Positions 34,295 through 46,598 of a stretch of 64,000 nucleotides of DNA are shown here, in pieces (the first letter of the stretch is position 1; the number at the start of each line of letters is the position of its first letter). A program made the translations under genes and the position numbers. This stretch comes from Argentina anserina (lineage: Eukaryota > Streptophyta > Magnoliopsida > Rosales > Rosaceae), in assembly GCF_933775445.1 (NCBI RefSeq), contig NC_065876.1:16988001-17052000 (forward strand), in the 5' to 3' direction. A model generated the notes under the pieces. The model ran no database searches. It was not told the DNA's origin and was given only the letters and a program-made list of their open reading frames with translations.

Positions 34295-35595
34295 TTATTT
34301 TGCTTGCACCGCTTCCGGTGGGTCTTCATACTCCCAAACACTAGGAAAGTACTTCTTAAGATGGTGACCGTTCATGGGATTTCTGTGAACATTCCCACCA
34401 GTGTCGCGAAGGTAGTAACCGCCTTTGCCCATTATTCGATCAATCACAAAAGAACATTCCCATTTGGCGGACCATTTACCATGACCATCAACTCGCTCAC
34501 CATAAGGCAAACAAGCTTTCCAAACTAAGTCCCCAACTCCAAAGCTGCATCCTCTTGTGCGTTTGTCATATAGCCGTGCTATCTTTTTCTTTTCTGCAAT
34601 AAGGCTGTCGAGAGCTTCCATCCGTCGAGAGTCCAAGTCTTCATTCTCTTGATACATAGCTTGAACATAGTCCTCACCAATCAACTGGTGCTGCTCGCGA
34701 ACCCTCAGTGACTGAACATTAATTTCAATAGGAAATACTGCATCATGCCCATACATCAAAGCATAAGGCGTAGTGCCCGTTGGAGTGCGTTTGGAAGTGC
34801 GATAAGCCCATAACGTGTGATCCAACTCTGTATGCCAAGATCGTGGATTTGCATCCAACATTAGTTTGAGTATAGACATAATGACGGGGTTGCTAGCTTC
34901 TGCTTGACCATTCGCTTGAGCATAATAAGGACTGGAATGCATAAACTTGATCTCATAGCCAGCTAAGAACTTCTGAGTCCTTTCAGCCATGAAACCTGCC
35001 CCCTGTCTGCTACCAAACACTCTTGAATGCCATACCTGGTGATAATATATTTGAAGATAAAGTCAGTAATCACCTCTGAAGATGTAGCCAGTAGAATGTG
35101 CTTGTGCTGTAAAGAAGAATTGGGATAAATCTCCCCAATAAAGTCTAAAGCCCATCTGCGACCTGGCCAACGTTTAATTATTGGTTGCAAAGGAACGTCA
35201 GGCACATGCTGGACTGGTCCATGCATTTGACATTTGATGCAATCCTGTGCGAAGATGATGCAGTCCTTGAGCATGGTAGGCCAATAGAAACCATATCGGC
35301 GAATGAGCCATCGCATCTTTGGACCAGCTTGGTGAGAACCACAATTGCCACAATGAACCTCTCGTAAGCACCTCTTAGCCTCAGCGCCATAGATGCATCG
35401 CAGGTATAAGCCATCTTCGGCCCTGCGCAATAGTTCACCGCCTCGAATGACGTAGTTAGTAGCAAAATATCTAACCCTCTTGTCCACCGGTGCAGAAGGA
35501 TCAGTGAGGTACCGGATAATCGGTTGCCGCAAATTTACGTCAATAGTGTCAATAACAGCGACCAACCATTCATCGTTAACCTCTTTTCTTGCCAT
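34295..35595 (-). pseudogene. Tat integrase
   Basis: The minus-strand frames 34963-35595 and 34295-35020 join with a break near 35000. The first has a zinc-binding-like region (HCGNCGSHQAGPKMRW, CIKCQMHGP) and a core with WALDFIGEIYP. The second has FMHSSPYYAQANGQAEASN, the segment carrying the catalytic Glu, then HTLWAYRTSKRTPTGTTPY and a C-terminus with GGYYLRD. Order and motifs match gypsy Tat integrases. The break lies between the second and third acidic motifs. Confidence 0.8.
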
Positions 35596-35719
35596 AAAGG
35601 AAGGTGATGTGCATCTCTAAACCTTCAAAATCCTCTCTCGAACGCCATCTGCTAAGCGAATGCCCGTAGCCAACTGTGCTAATTCATTGGCAACGAAATT
35701 TCATTCGCGAGGAATATAA

Positions 35720-37747
35720 TCAAGCACCACGTCTGCAAATTGGTCTAACAATTCTGATGCTCGCTCCCAAAAAAGGGAGTAATGTAAAATTGTTACACTT
35801 ATAAACACCCTTGAGCTGGTTAATAACTAGGAGTGAATCACCTAATACCTCTACCTCGGTGACCTCCAGATCAAGCGACAACTCCAGGCCAATGATGATG
35901 GCCTCATATTCTGCCTGATTGTTAGTGCACTTCCATTCTAACTGAAAAGAGTAACAATGTCTGACTCCGGAAGGATTAACCAATGCAACACCCGCTCCTG
36001 ATAAATGATCAGTGCTGCTACCATCAAAATACAGAACCTAATGCTGAGTGTGAACAAAGGAAACAACCACGTTCTGGTCTTCGACGTCCTCCATAATAGG
36101 ATGGTGCAATAAAAAATCAGACACTGCCTGTCCTGTGAGCGCCTTTAAGGGTGTATACTATAAAGAAAACTCTGATAACGCCAAGATCCACTTGCCAATC
36201 CGACCCCTAAGCATAGGTATGGTAAGCATATACTTCACTAATGGCAGAGCTTAGTACCAACAAAGTACAAAGCTAAACACAACCTCTCAATTGGCGAGTA
36301 TCTAGTTTCAGCGTCTAATAAGGTTCGGCTCAGGTAATAAACCGCATGCTCAATCTTCTTGCCCCCCCCTCTCCATCACCATCTTGTGCTAAGAGTCCTG
36401 CTATTGAGTAGGGGGAAGCCGAGATGTAGAGCTTCAACGGTACTCCAGGCCATGTGGGTCTAAAAACAGGTGGATTAGTAAGGTATTCCTTGATTTTATT
36501 AAAAGTTACTTGTTGCGCAGGTCCCCACTGAAACTCTTGATCCGCTTTAAGCTTCAGCAAAGGCGAAAAGACTGCGGTTTTGCCAGCGGAATTAGAAATA
36601 AAGCGTCGAAGGAAGTTTATTTTCCCAAGCAAACTCTGAAGCTCCTTCTTGTTCCTAGGTGCCGGCGTATCTAGAACCGCTTTTGCCTTGTCCTCTGCGA
36701 CATCAATACCTCTTTCGTGTACTATGAAACCCAAGAAATCTCCTGCTCAAACCCCAAAAATGCATTTAGCTGGGTTCATCCTGAGCTTGTGCTTTCTCAT
36801 CATGGTGAACACTGTCCTCAAATTCTCGATGTGATCTTCTTTCTTCTTAGACTTGACCACCACGTCATCGATGTATACTTCGAAAATGCCCCCAGCACAT
36901 CGTGGAAAATCAGGTTCATTACTCGTTGGTACGTAGCCCCTGCATTGGTCAGACCAAATGGCATATTGTTATATTCAAACACTCTAGTGAACCCTGGACA
37001 TCTAAACGTTGTTTTGTGTCTATCCGGTTCATAAGCAGGAATCTGGTGATAACCAGCTGTGCCGTCCATAAAAGATTGTAGTTCGTGTCCTGCAACTACA
37101 TCGACCAACATATCTGCCACGGGCATAGGATAAACATCTTTCAGTGTTGCCGCATTCAAATTCTTGTAGTCCACACACACGCGAATTTTGCCATTTTTCT
37201 TCCGCACTGGTACTATGTTTGACAACCACTGAGAATATTTAGCTGGTCGGATAATACCGGCTTGGAACATGTTCTGAACCTCTTTCTTGACTGTTGCTGC
37301 TGTATCTGCACTCATTCGCCGTGGGCTTTGTTGTACAGTCTTGTACCCTTCCATTATGGGCAAACGATGGCAAACCAAATCTGGCGACAAGCCTGGCATG
37401 TCCTCAAATTTCTCATCAAAATAATCTCGGAACTCTTGCAACAACTCTATCAAACGTTGTCTCAGTTCCTCATTCAAGTGTTTACTTATTCCAAACTCCA
37501 TGGGCTCCTCTATAGTCCCAAGATTGATCTTTTCCACTGGATCTTTCACTTTAAGTGGAGTATCATCCAAAGCTGCAGGTGCTGGTTGAATGAACTCCTC
37601 CTCTGCTTGAACTTCAGTTAAATCATCCTCGATGCATTCGACTAGCGCCACTGCCCCCCAAGCCTCCTGTTCCTCTCTGTAAATAGATTGACGTTGGAGA
37701 AAGGACACATAGGCCTGCTCTTTCTCCTTGGCCAGTGATGTACTCAT
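35720..37747 (-). pseudogene. Tat reverse transcriptase, RNase H and archaeal-type RNase H
   Basis: The frame 36818-37747 covers RT ([57 protein letters not shown]); the catalytic YIDD region is frameshifted near 36890. RT thumb and the first RNase H follow at 36330-36734 (LLGKINFLRRFISN, LYISASPYSIAGLLAQD). The second, archaeal-type RNase H at 35720-35983 shows NNQAEYEAIIIGLELSL and VLGDSLLVINQLKG. Two RNase H domains in series are diagnostic of Tat elements. Several stops and shifts are present. Confidence 0.8.
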
Positions 37748-38007
37748 GGATGATTATTTTTTACTTTCACGATGAAGCCAGGTCTATTTATGTCTATTTT
37801 AACCTGTACTAAACCCCATCGTGTCAATTCTGTAAAAGTCACCCCAACTGGACGACCCTTGGTATCAATTTCGGCAACTCCTAAAGGCCTCATGTCACCA
37901 TAGTAGTACTCCGCATCCAAAATGCAGAAGGCGACTGAGTATGGTCGATCATATGCTCTTACTAGCTCTGCCTTATCAGTTGCGGGATCCCACATCAGCA
38001 TTTCTTG

Positions 38008-38571
38008 CTATAGAGTAGAAGGAATGCAGTAAGCTCTATGTATCCAATCCTTGCCAAGTATGATGCTGTATGGGGCGGTGCAATCTATAACGAAGAATGT
38101 CTGAAACAGCTCATAAGGTCCTATCTTGACTTTGAGGATCAAAACTCCCAAGGTCTTAGTTAAGTTGCCAGCAAAACTCCTGACCTTAAGATTGCTACTG
38201 AGAACCTTTTCCTTTGCAATGCCAAGTGCTTCGACTGTTTTCACGGTAATGATGCTAACTGCTGCACCGCCGTTGACAAGGATTTTGTTCACTCTCTTAC
38301 CCTCCATCTCAGCTGATATGTATAAAGTTTTAATGTGCTGAGTCATGGTCGTTGTAGGCTTTGTGAACATCATAAAGAATCTTTGGAGCCCTGTCATCGT
38401 GTGAGATTTATCAGCTCCTTCTTTCCTCGTGTCCTTCTCAACAGTTGGCACCTCTGTAGATGACAACTCTGCGACTGTACCCACCTCCTGGGCATGCGTC
38501 TCACCTCCAATGAATAGATGAGATGGCATCGGCCGTGAAATAGCATATTTCGAGGACAAAGTGAACACCAT
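38008..38571 (-). pseudogene. Tat protease region
   Basis: The frame contains ILVNGGAAVSIITVKT where the retropepsin active site is expected; the Asp that normally precedes Gly-Gly is replaced by Asn. Downstream ILGKDWIHRAYCIPSTL matches the usual LGxxWI motif. A stop ends the frame at 38008 and a short conserved piece continues at 37744-38001. The substitution plus neighbouring breaks indicate loss of protease function. Confidence 0.7.
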
Positions 38572-38574
38572 GTT

Positions 38575-41500
38575 TCAACTAGGAACAATATCTAGCCCCG
38601 GTATTCCTCCTACGACGCTATCTTCATGACAAAGATTAAACATGTTGCAGTCTGGGGTAGCTATTATTTCTTCATCATAACCGTCCTCAAACTCGTCATC
38701 TGGATCAGAAAGTTCTAACCCTTGCTCATTACAACCTGGTTCCTCCATATTGTCATCCAGAATTAACCCAGTTGGCGTTCGCGAGGGGAACTTGCTTCTG
38801 AGATACTCCGTTAGCGATTGCTCCTGATGAGCCTTAGGAGAAGTAACCACTGCCGCAGTCTCCACTACCTCTGGAACCACGAGTGTTGGTTCTTTCACTG
38901 TTGGAACCACTAGTGCTGGTTCTTTGATCTTCAGCTTCCATTCAAACTGTGGCTTGGTTCTCTCTGGAGCTGGTTCCTGATGGCCTAGCTTACTTACAAA
39001 CCTTTTTGGCATCCATTTAGATTGCGCAGGTTGTGCAACACTACTTCACCGTTGTTTCTGCTGAATAGAAACACCATGTGCGTGTTGTTTGTTTGTTGCT
39101 TTGTCGTCAGTGGACGCGTAAGACAACCTATCATGGATTGAAACTCTTTGTTTAGGAGCAGTTTCCATTGGTCGTTCAATTCGATTATGAACGCTTTCCC
39201 TGGGGTATGGCTCCTTCCTGTGGCGATTATTCTGGAGAATGTGCACATATGGCTTGAAACTAAGTTTTTCAACTGTCTCTCGCAACATCTAAGGTGGTTG
39301 TTCTAGCTGGTCGCAAGAGACTTCTCCTCTGTTATACGCCTCTAACATTCGCTTGGCCCTTCCCCATCGTTTCTGTCAGTTCCTCTTCTGAGTTCTTGTA
39401 GCTTCCATAGCTCTTCCATGCTCCTGAACGTACCAGACATCAGGTTTTAGTGACCTCGATGCAGGCGGTATGTATGGCCGTTGTAATGCATCGCGCGAAG
39501 CCTAAGCTTCCGGCACATTCTCCCCAACTCGCTACCCTCCAAGAACGTTCGCGACCCCACCAAGACCTGAGTGTGGCCTTTTCAACACTTGAGCATAAGT
39601 GTTTGTCTGAACTCTAGCTTTCTTGGGATTCTTCCTCTCGGAAAGATCTATCGGCGAGCGAGGCCTCCGATGCCTTCGTGACTCCTCGTGTCTATCAGCA
39701 TTGTCACAGTTTATGGAACACTCTTTCTTGCATCGATTGCAAAGGACGTAAGTTCTTGCCTTTGCCACATTATGTTTCTTGTTCTGGACAACGCTCTTTT
39801 GTTTGCCCGGATCAGATTGCTTGGCTCTCACAACCTCCTTTGCCATGGGCACTCCTTTTGTTGTTGCCTCCACACCCAGATCGGGATCTGAAGCAAGAGA
39901 CAACACTCCCTCATCTAACCACTGTTGTACCTAGTCCTTGAGCTATATACAAATACGAGTATCATGAGTCCAAACGTTATGAAACTTACAATACCGTTTA
40001 CCTTTAACCTCTTCCACAGTCGGGAACTCAGTCCATGGTACAATGGTTTCACCCTCAGCAATAAGCTTGTCCAAGATCTCATGAGCCAATGACCCATCAT
40101 AAGTGTACTCAGCAAACTTGGAAGGGCGATGAGTCTTCAACAGTGTTGTCAATGGCGTAACCTCCACCATTGACACTGTAGGGAAGGGATCAATATCGAC
40201 CCAAGCTGCAGCTCTTTCAGTGTCTACCCCAAGCATACATTTGTTAATCCAGGTCTGCAACTGATCCATGAGCTTAACACAATCAGATGTGTGGTGATTA
40301 AACAAGTTGTGAAACTTGCAGTACTTCTTCCCTTCAATCTGCGTTGCGGTAGGCATTGCAGTGTCATGCTTCACTCTTCCACTCCCGAACAACTCATCCA
40401 GAATTTATGGAGCCTTGTGAGCGTTGTAGGTATACGAGTCATACTCGGGCTTGGTGAATGCTGCTGTCGAAATCTTGACAGGGTCCCTGGACATTTTCAA
40501 AGCCTTAGACTTTAATGCATGTCTTCCAGCTATCTCTACGGCAACTACTTCATCATCTACCTCCTCGACCCACTGCTCTTCGTATGGATACGATGTGTAG
40601 AAAGGATCTACATGCGAGTAGATAGTGGAAACCCTCTTAGTTCCCGATGGAACTGCATAGCGTGGTTTCAAAGTTCCAGGGTGATAGGATACAGGTGGGT
40701 CTTTTGGAACTGTGGCACTGTCCTCCATCTCCCTGAGGAACACTTGGTAGGAACCTACCTTGTTCATTAAAGCTGCCATGCTAGAAAAGTAGGCATCATG
40801 ATGTTTCGCCCGTTGACGGGTTTCCAAAGCCTTTATGGCGATGCGAATGACATCCTGTTCCGCGAGCAGTGTTCTGCACTTTTCTTGCTGAACCTTGAAC
40901 CTCTTCAGGAACTCCACTGCCGACTCCATTGGCTATTGATACATGGAAGTCAAAGATGACAAATCCACTTCAGGCTCAACACTCCCAAAAGTCGTTTTAA
41001 ACATTGTCTCGAGCATGTACCAATCTGAAATGGACCTTGGCGACAACTTGGAGAACCAAGATAGCGCCGGTCCTGACAAAGATGAACCAAAAGCCCTCAT
41101 CTTGAAGACTGGATCAGATGCATATGGCCCGCAATCGCTGTGGAAACGCGATATATGCTCAGCTGCATTCTCGGAACCCTCTCCTGAGAAAGTCTGAAAC
41201 TTGATTGGTCGATAACCCGAGGGCCAAGGACATGCTATCACCCATTCCGGAAATGGACTTGTATAAGATATGTTCGCGGCAGCATGACCATGAATGGTCC
41301 TCACACTTTCCTGGATCATCTTCTGGACCTGCTCCTTGGTAAGGCTCTGACCCTCTTCTACTTCCTGCTCAGACTCTACTCGATGTTCCTCTCGACACTC
41401 GCGACGAAACTGATGTTGACGCTCTTGTCTTCCGCCTGGTTGAAGAAGTGTCAGTGCTTTTTGTAAAGCTTCAACCTCGGGCGTGTTCGACCGTCTGGAA

Positions 41501-42140
41501 CTTCTAAGGGTGAAATTTCCCTTTTTATCTTTCACCTTCTTTCTCCTTGCGAGTTTGACAAGCTCAGCATCTGATTTATCAGCCTCATCACCTCTGGCCT
41601 CGTCCTCTTCACCGCCGTTGTTGTTACCGGCCGTATCTTTCTTGTTGGACCTAGCCTTTTTGGTGGCATTAGGCTTGTCATGGTTCTGGCTCTCGTAAAG
41701 CCCGGTGACAGTCCGTTGGATTCCCAACGCCTCTTCGATTTGCTTGAATCGCTCATCCTGGCCCGCTAACTCTAAGCGAGCATTGTTCGTGTGCTTGTTA
41801 GAACCCAGAACCAACTTCTTCAACCTGTCATTGGACTCAGCCAGACGCTGACCCTATGTCGACTGTAGTTGTGACACATTATCCAACGTTCTCTCAACTA
41901 CAGTCATTCGATTGCCGAAGGACTCCTCCAACGACTTGACTACCGTCGTCAACTCTTTGAAAGCTAGTTGCATGTCTTCCGGTGTCGCCATCACTCCAAA
42001 CTTCAGTAATGCCTCAACCGCTGTTAAACCTCTGCAAGTCGTTGTGTTATGAGGAACACAATGCGAATGCTCTGGTTTCGAGCAAGGGAATATCCTCGCG
42101 AGTAAGGATTCCGGCTTGCTATCTTGACACGGTCCCACTG
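38575..42140 (-). pseudogene. Tat gag
   Basis: The minus-strand frames 41854-42138, 40933-41823, 40405-40929, 39943-40392, 39532-39906, 39046-39288 and 38575-39012 make up a broken gag of about 3.5 kb. The gag core is at 40933-41250 (YRPIKFQTFSGEGSENAAEH, ALSWFSKLSPRSI), continuing in 40405-40929. A CxxH-type motif YCKFHNLFNHHTSDC lies in 39943-40392 and recurs in a second copy (YCKFHNVWTHDTRIC). A charged coiled-coil-like N-terminal region precedes the core. Stops separate the frames. Confidence 0.7.
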
Positions 42141-42147
42141 GGAAAAC

Positions 42148-42961
42148 TGATCCTCCTCAGAGAACAATCAACAAGCCTCGGTGTAGAACCCTAGACGGTT
42201 CGACCCTTTGTTCTCTGTTGTTGCCGGTGTGCCAGTACCTTTGAGTTAGGTACAACTCTTGCTTCGTTTGACGATGATTGCGCTCACGTACTGTCTTCTT
42301 CTCAAACGATTGCTCTGCAGTTGCAGATAAACCGCTGAAGTTCGAATGACCTATACACAACCGGAGTTGCTAGGTACCTTTCACTCCACCTCAAGTAGAT
42401 GGCCGATCTTACTTTAGACCGCTTGGGGAAAAGCAGAGCTTATATTGTGTCGTTAATAGCAGGACTCTCTCGCGAATGGGATTTGCTGACTAGTGCAGAC
42501 TTTTGTGTTTGCTAGAAGCTAGGCTAGCGACTCGATGGACTTGACTCTAGTTGCCGAGGTTAATCAGACTTGTTTGCTACATGCAGCGCGAGGCGTACAT
42601 CTGGGTAGCTCCGCTCCGATGGGAGACTTGGTTGCCGAAGTGAATCAGACTTTTACTCCATGTGGAGATTTGACTATGCAGTTGCGCGATAGTTTGTTTG
42701 ACGTTGCGTGTGTTATTCTGCACATTCGACCCCCCTATATAGAGAACACAAATTGTTCTTTCTTGCGAATCAAGTCTTGAGAATCTCTTAGTTGATTTAG
42801 ATTCACCTTCCTTAATCAACTCAGATTCTATACAGCGATAGCCCCCTAAATCTATTCCAATACGGCATGTAATATTGCTCTGTGATATATTTTCCCCAAA
42901 TAACCGGTCCACGAGCCTAAATAGTTTAGATAATACCGGAGTATGATTTTAGGCCCAAACA
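42148..42961 (-). repeat. Tat element 5' LTR
   Basis: On the minus strand it starts TGTTTGGGCC and ends GGATCA, followed by TTTTCCCAGTGGGACC in the primer-site position; CCCAGTGGGAC is shared with the gag-protease element at 25098. It matches the 3' LTR with scattered substitutions. Confidence 0.85.
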
Positions 42962-42966
42962 GGGTG

Positions 42967-43133
42967 CGCCCAGAATTGGCCCATATACTCGTCAATCTCG
43001 TGGTCAAGGTGTACGTAATTTGGGATCGACGTGATAAAAACCTTGGTGCGAAACTTGAGAGAGACCACCTTAATTTGTTGAGGGGTCCTGCTTTCCTAAA
43101 AGATACCACCACAAGATCACAGACTTTTATTTA
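42967..43133 (+). pseudogene. Copia gag, C-terminal part
   Basis: After the GGGTG duplication the frame reads APRIGPYTRQSRGQGVRN, a basic gag tail, and then in a shifted frame DKNLGAKLERDHLNLLRGPA. It continues the fragment of 28126-28482. The CCHC knuckle that normally follows is not seen, and the sequence ends near 43130. Confidence 0.6.
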
Positions 43134-43764
43134 AGCAGATACTGGAACCTAGCTCGATGACATATGAATAATGTTTGGCCCTTTTGCCATATTAGTTTCA
43201 TCTATATATATATAATGATGTTTCAATTTCCGAATTAGTTTTAGTGATTAACTTTTCAATTATGAAATTTTAGTCATGTATCCTATAATTTATGTGATAC
43301 CCTCATAACCTAGCTTAGATAAGCGGTAAACCCCAACCTCGCTCTCAAAGGGGATATAAATCAAATGAATATGATGCACAATTTCCTCTTCCTCCAAACA
43401 CGTCTTTTTTATATTTTACAGCACAAATAAAAGTCTTAGGTTGTGGATAACAGACACACAGTTGAGAAAATTAATCCTCATTAATTCACACAGTGGAGAC
43501 TGGTAAGAGGAAGAAAATAGGTTGGTTGTGTCTGAGCCGGTAATGATCGCAGCTGTTCATCTCAGAACTTTAGATGCTATTAAATGTTAATCAGTTCCCA
43601 TAGCCAGGTATTACTACATGATTCATGTGTGGCTAGAATTTTGAGTATTATGGAGAAGCGCATTATCTCCGATCACCTGAATATCATGAACAAATGGCAT
43701 CAAGGGAGAAGAACGGGCTGGCCGGCCTTCGACCCTCCGATGTCTTTGTCAGCTATATGATGAT
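43134..43764. other. Intergenic, nothing recognised
   Basis: AT-rich sequence between the copia relic and the hAT-like element, with no coding frame, repeat pair or RNA gene that I can support. Confidence 0.4.
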
Positions 43765-44428
43765 CAAGGTTCTAAAAAATGTTAGGCGTTAATCGGGCGG
43801 ACAGCTAAAAACCAGCGCCCAGAAGATTAATCGAGGATTAATCGGGAATTAATCGGATTTGTATTTTTGTATATATTTTAAATTTTTAATAACAAATAAT
43901 TATATAAATACAATTAAAATAAGAATATAATGCATAAAATTAATGTAAAAAATATTTATAATGTCTAGAATACTGAAAATACATATGTTCTTAATCCTTA
44001 ATCCTTAGAAATGTTCAACAATATTGATCTAATGATCTTAGCCTCTTAGGAAAAAAAGAAATACAATTCAACAACAATGAACTTAGGAAAATCAATAATA
44101 AGAAACACAATTCCCCAACCCTTTGGAAAATAAGAAAAACAATTCAAACAACGGGAATGCATTTTTGCAAGCATAATCCCTCGGAGTTCATCAAATTCTT
44201 CTTCTCAATATCATTCAAGTACTTCTTTTGTATCCGAATCAAACTCAAAATACAAAACTAAAAGAAAAAAAGCCTAGCCGTCTAGGATCCGCCCAGCCGC
44301 CTAGGCGGGAAAAAATCAGCCCAGGATCCGCCCAGCCGCCGCCTAACACCGCCGTTTAGCCCAAAATCGCAGTGGCCAAGGGTCTCCAGGCGCCTAGACG
44401 GCCCTAGGCAGCGATTTTTAGAACATTG
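43765..44428. mobile_element. hAT-like non-autonomous element, 664 bp
   Basis: The ends are CAAGGTTCTAAAAA and its inverted counterpart CAATGTTCTAAAAA, flanked by an exact 8-bp duplication ATGATGAT at 43757-43764 and 44429-44436. The left sub-terminal zone has TTAATCGGG-type units; the right has GCCTAGGCGG/CCGCCCAGCCGCC units. The middle is AT-rich and non-coding. It shares its terminal motif with 142-834, although the sub-terminal repeats differ. Confidence 0.8.
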
Positions 44429-44570
44429 ATGATGATATAGAATAGGTAGGAGTAAAGTGAAAAATGGGGGTTTACCTTGTTTTGGAGAGGAGAGACGTAT
44501 TCATAGAGGCAAATAGTGTGTGACTAGTAAGATTACCAAACTGCTTTTATAAGCTAATAATGCATATAAT

Positions 44571-45131
44571 TAGGGGTGGGCATAAAAAACGGAAATCCCG
44601 ATCCCGTCCCGAAATTTATAGGAACGGGACGGAACGGAGGTCTAAAAACGTTCGTCCCATCCCGATCCCGTCCCGTTTCATAATAGTGGGATGGGACGTG
44701 GGACGAATAATTTCTATCCCGCTTCGTCCTGTCCCGTCCCACCTTTAATAAAAACTTAAAAATTCTTATATATTTATATCAAAATGAAACTAATTTATGT
44801 TCTTAATAACTCCAAAATTATATCAACTCAAATAATAATGGTAAATTATAATATTTTGAACATAATATGTATTTTTTTTTGTTAAAATTTCATTATTGAA
44901 TGTTACTTTGTTAATGAAAAAGTAAAAACATAGGTTTTTATTTAATTTCATATGAAGGTGGGATTTGTCCCGTCCCATCCCGATCCCGTCCCGTCCCAAC
45001 CGGGATTAATCCCGAGTGGGATGCAATCTTAAAAACCCTCGTCCCGTCCCGATCCCGTCCCGATTCAAAAGAGTGGGACGGGACGTGGGATGAGCCTCGT
45101 CCCGTCCCATCCAGTCCAGTGCCCACCCCTA
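44571..45131. mobile_element. hAT-like MITE, 561 bp, TAGGGGTGGGCA ends
   Basis: Perfect 12-bp inverted ends TAGGGGTGGGCA and an exact 8-bp duplication CATATAAT (44563-44570 and 45132-45139) define it. Both sub-terminal zones carry arrays of GGGACGGGA/TCCCGTCCC units in inverted orientation, and the middle is AT-rich. The arginine- and aspartate-rich frames at both ends are translations of the arrays, not genes. No transposase is present. Confidence 0.85.
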
Positions 45132-45139
45132 CATATAAT

Positions 45140-46598
45140 AGGCTTTTGGGCCAATCGGACCAAAAAATGGCAAGCAATCACGATGTTTAGCCTAAAAAGT
45201 GCGTAGTGTTAACACGAGGGTAGATGGTGCAACTACAATTTTCTTTCCCTCTCGTCAGAAAGGTGAATGACATATTGATCTGGCTTTTGATATCACGAAA
45301 ATCTTACACAATCAGCTCAATCCTTGCTCTAATTAAAACTCTACAGTTCACAATACACACATTGTTATCCCAAAGTGCATTAAGAGATGCCTGCCATTCT
45401 ATAACTCCAACCGTTTCCGGAGAATATTCTCTATTTCTATACCTACTTTCTCTGACTTGCTCTTCAAAAAAGTTGTGCCATATCCATTATGCTCTATCTG
45501 TAAATGTTCTGCAGTTAGTGCTAATTTGCAACTGTTTTTAGTTCAATGTTGTCTGGTGCCCTACCTATCAGCTATCAATGTTACATCAGCTGCTATTACT
45601 ACCATAGTCTATGACTCTGTGGAGTTTCCACAATGTTGGGTGAGCATAAGGTGGCGAGGCTTGAAGTTCTATGTTGGGTGGCTTACACATTGTAGATAGT
45701 TTGGATTTTGGAAGATTAGTTCTAACAGAGCTGTACATAAAAGTCCAAGTGCTCAGAAGAAAAGAAGAGGTTTTGTTTAAATCACCCTCCCCTAGAATTT
45801 AGGTTAATCCAAAGTGGCAACCTCCTCTAGTTGGGGTTTCTAAAACCAACTCTGATTGGTAAGGACCGGCTGTACGTACCTATGGTTTAGGGTTTAGATG
45901 CATGCAAAGCATAGGAGTGATTGCCTGTGATTCAATTTATCAGGTATTCAGGTTACTGCTGGTGAGGAGAAGTTTATTTCTGCACTATCAGTGTTTTCAT
46001 TATAAAATTGAGACCAGAGCTGCTGTATTGTAGAGTTTGGTTTTGGCAAAACCCAATAATGTCAGGCATGTAGTATTGGAGTCTGTCTGCGAACAACTTA
46101 TCGAGTCAGTGAAGGAGAAAGTCTTCTTGCTAATTCCAAACAATGTATCCGGACCTTCTACACAGATCAGCTATTAATGCCGCGAATGATATTCTGATGT
46201 ACTGCAAGCCACCCATCACATTTCAGAACCATCTTCCTTCATTCTGAAATGTGATATGTTTCCTGCAGTCCCTAAGAATTGTGAGTACGTTTGCCAGTTT
46301 TAATATGGTTCTCTGCAACTTTAGCTTCCCTCTGATTTTGCAAGTAAGCTGCAGGATTTTGCGGCTTTGAACGAAAAAAATTTAAGCAAGAAGAAGAAAG
46401 CTACCTCCACTTTCCAAAAAAAAAATGCCAAGAAAAAGAAAAGTTGAATCTGTGATTGCACTCTGGTAGTTATTTACAATATGATGATAAACTCAGAAAG
46501 ATATTATTGTTCTCGGAGTTGGTACTTTGAAAATGTCATAGAAAGATTGATTCATAGTGTCCTTTTCATTTCTCAAGTCCTCTTTACAATCTTATAAA
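45140..46598. other. Intergenic, downstream of the START gene
   Basis: No gene is recognised. The frames at 45224-45541 and 45457-45699 have no motif. The right part probably includes the 3' UTR of the START-domain gene, which ends at 46599 on the minus strand. A perfect hairpin lies at 46215-46255. Confidence 0.4.
46215..46255. repeat. Perfect 14-bp hairpin
   Basis: ATCACATTTCAGAA and its exact reverse complement TTCTGAAATGTGAT are separated by a 13-base loop. It lies about 340 bp beyond the stop codon of the minus-strand START gene. The role is unknown. Confidence 0.6.

Larger units (their letters stand above)
28483..42961 (-). mobile_element. Tat-lineage Ty3/gypsy element with antisense ORF, 14.5 kb
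   Basis: LTRs of about 0.8 kb lie at 28483-29314 and 42148-42961. A 5-bp duplication GGGTG sits at 28478-28482 and 42962-42966, and removing the element restores the copia gag frame across the junction. On the minus strand from the right are gag, protease, RT, RNase H, a second (archaeal-type) RNase H, and integrase; the dual RNase H marks the Tat lineage. Between integrase and the 3' LTR a plus-strand multi-exon ORF with a plant mobile domain runs convergently. Frame breaks throughout show that it is dead. Confidence 0.9.

Noticed and set aside
44554..45177. Arg/Asp/Gly-rich frames on both strands
   Set aside because: They translate the GGGACGGGA sub-terminal arrays of the hAT-like MITE.
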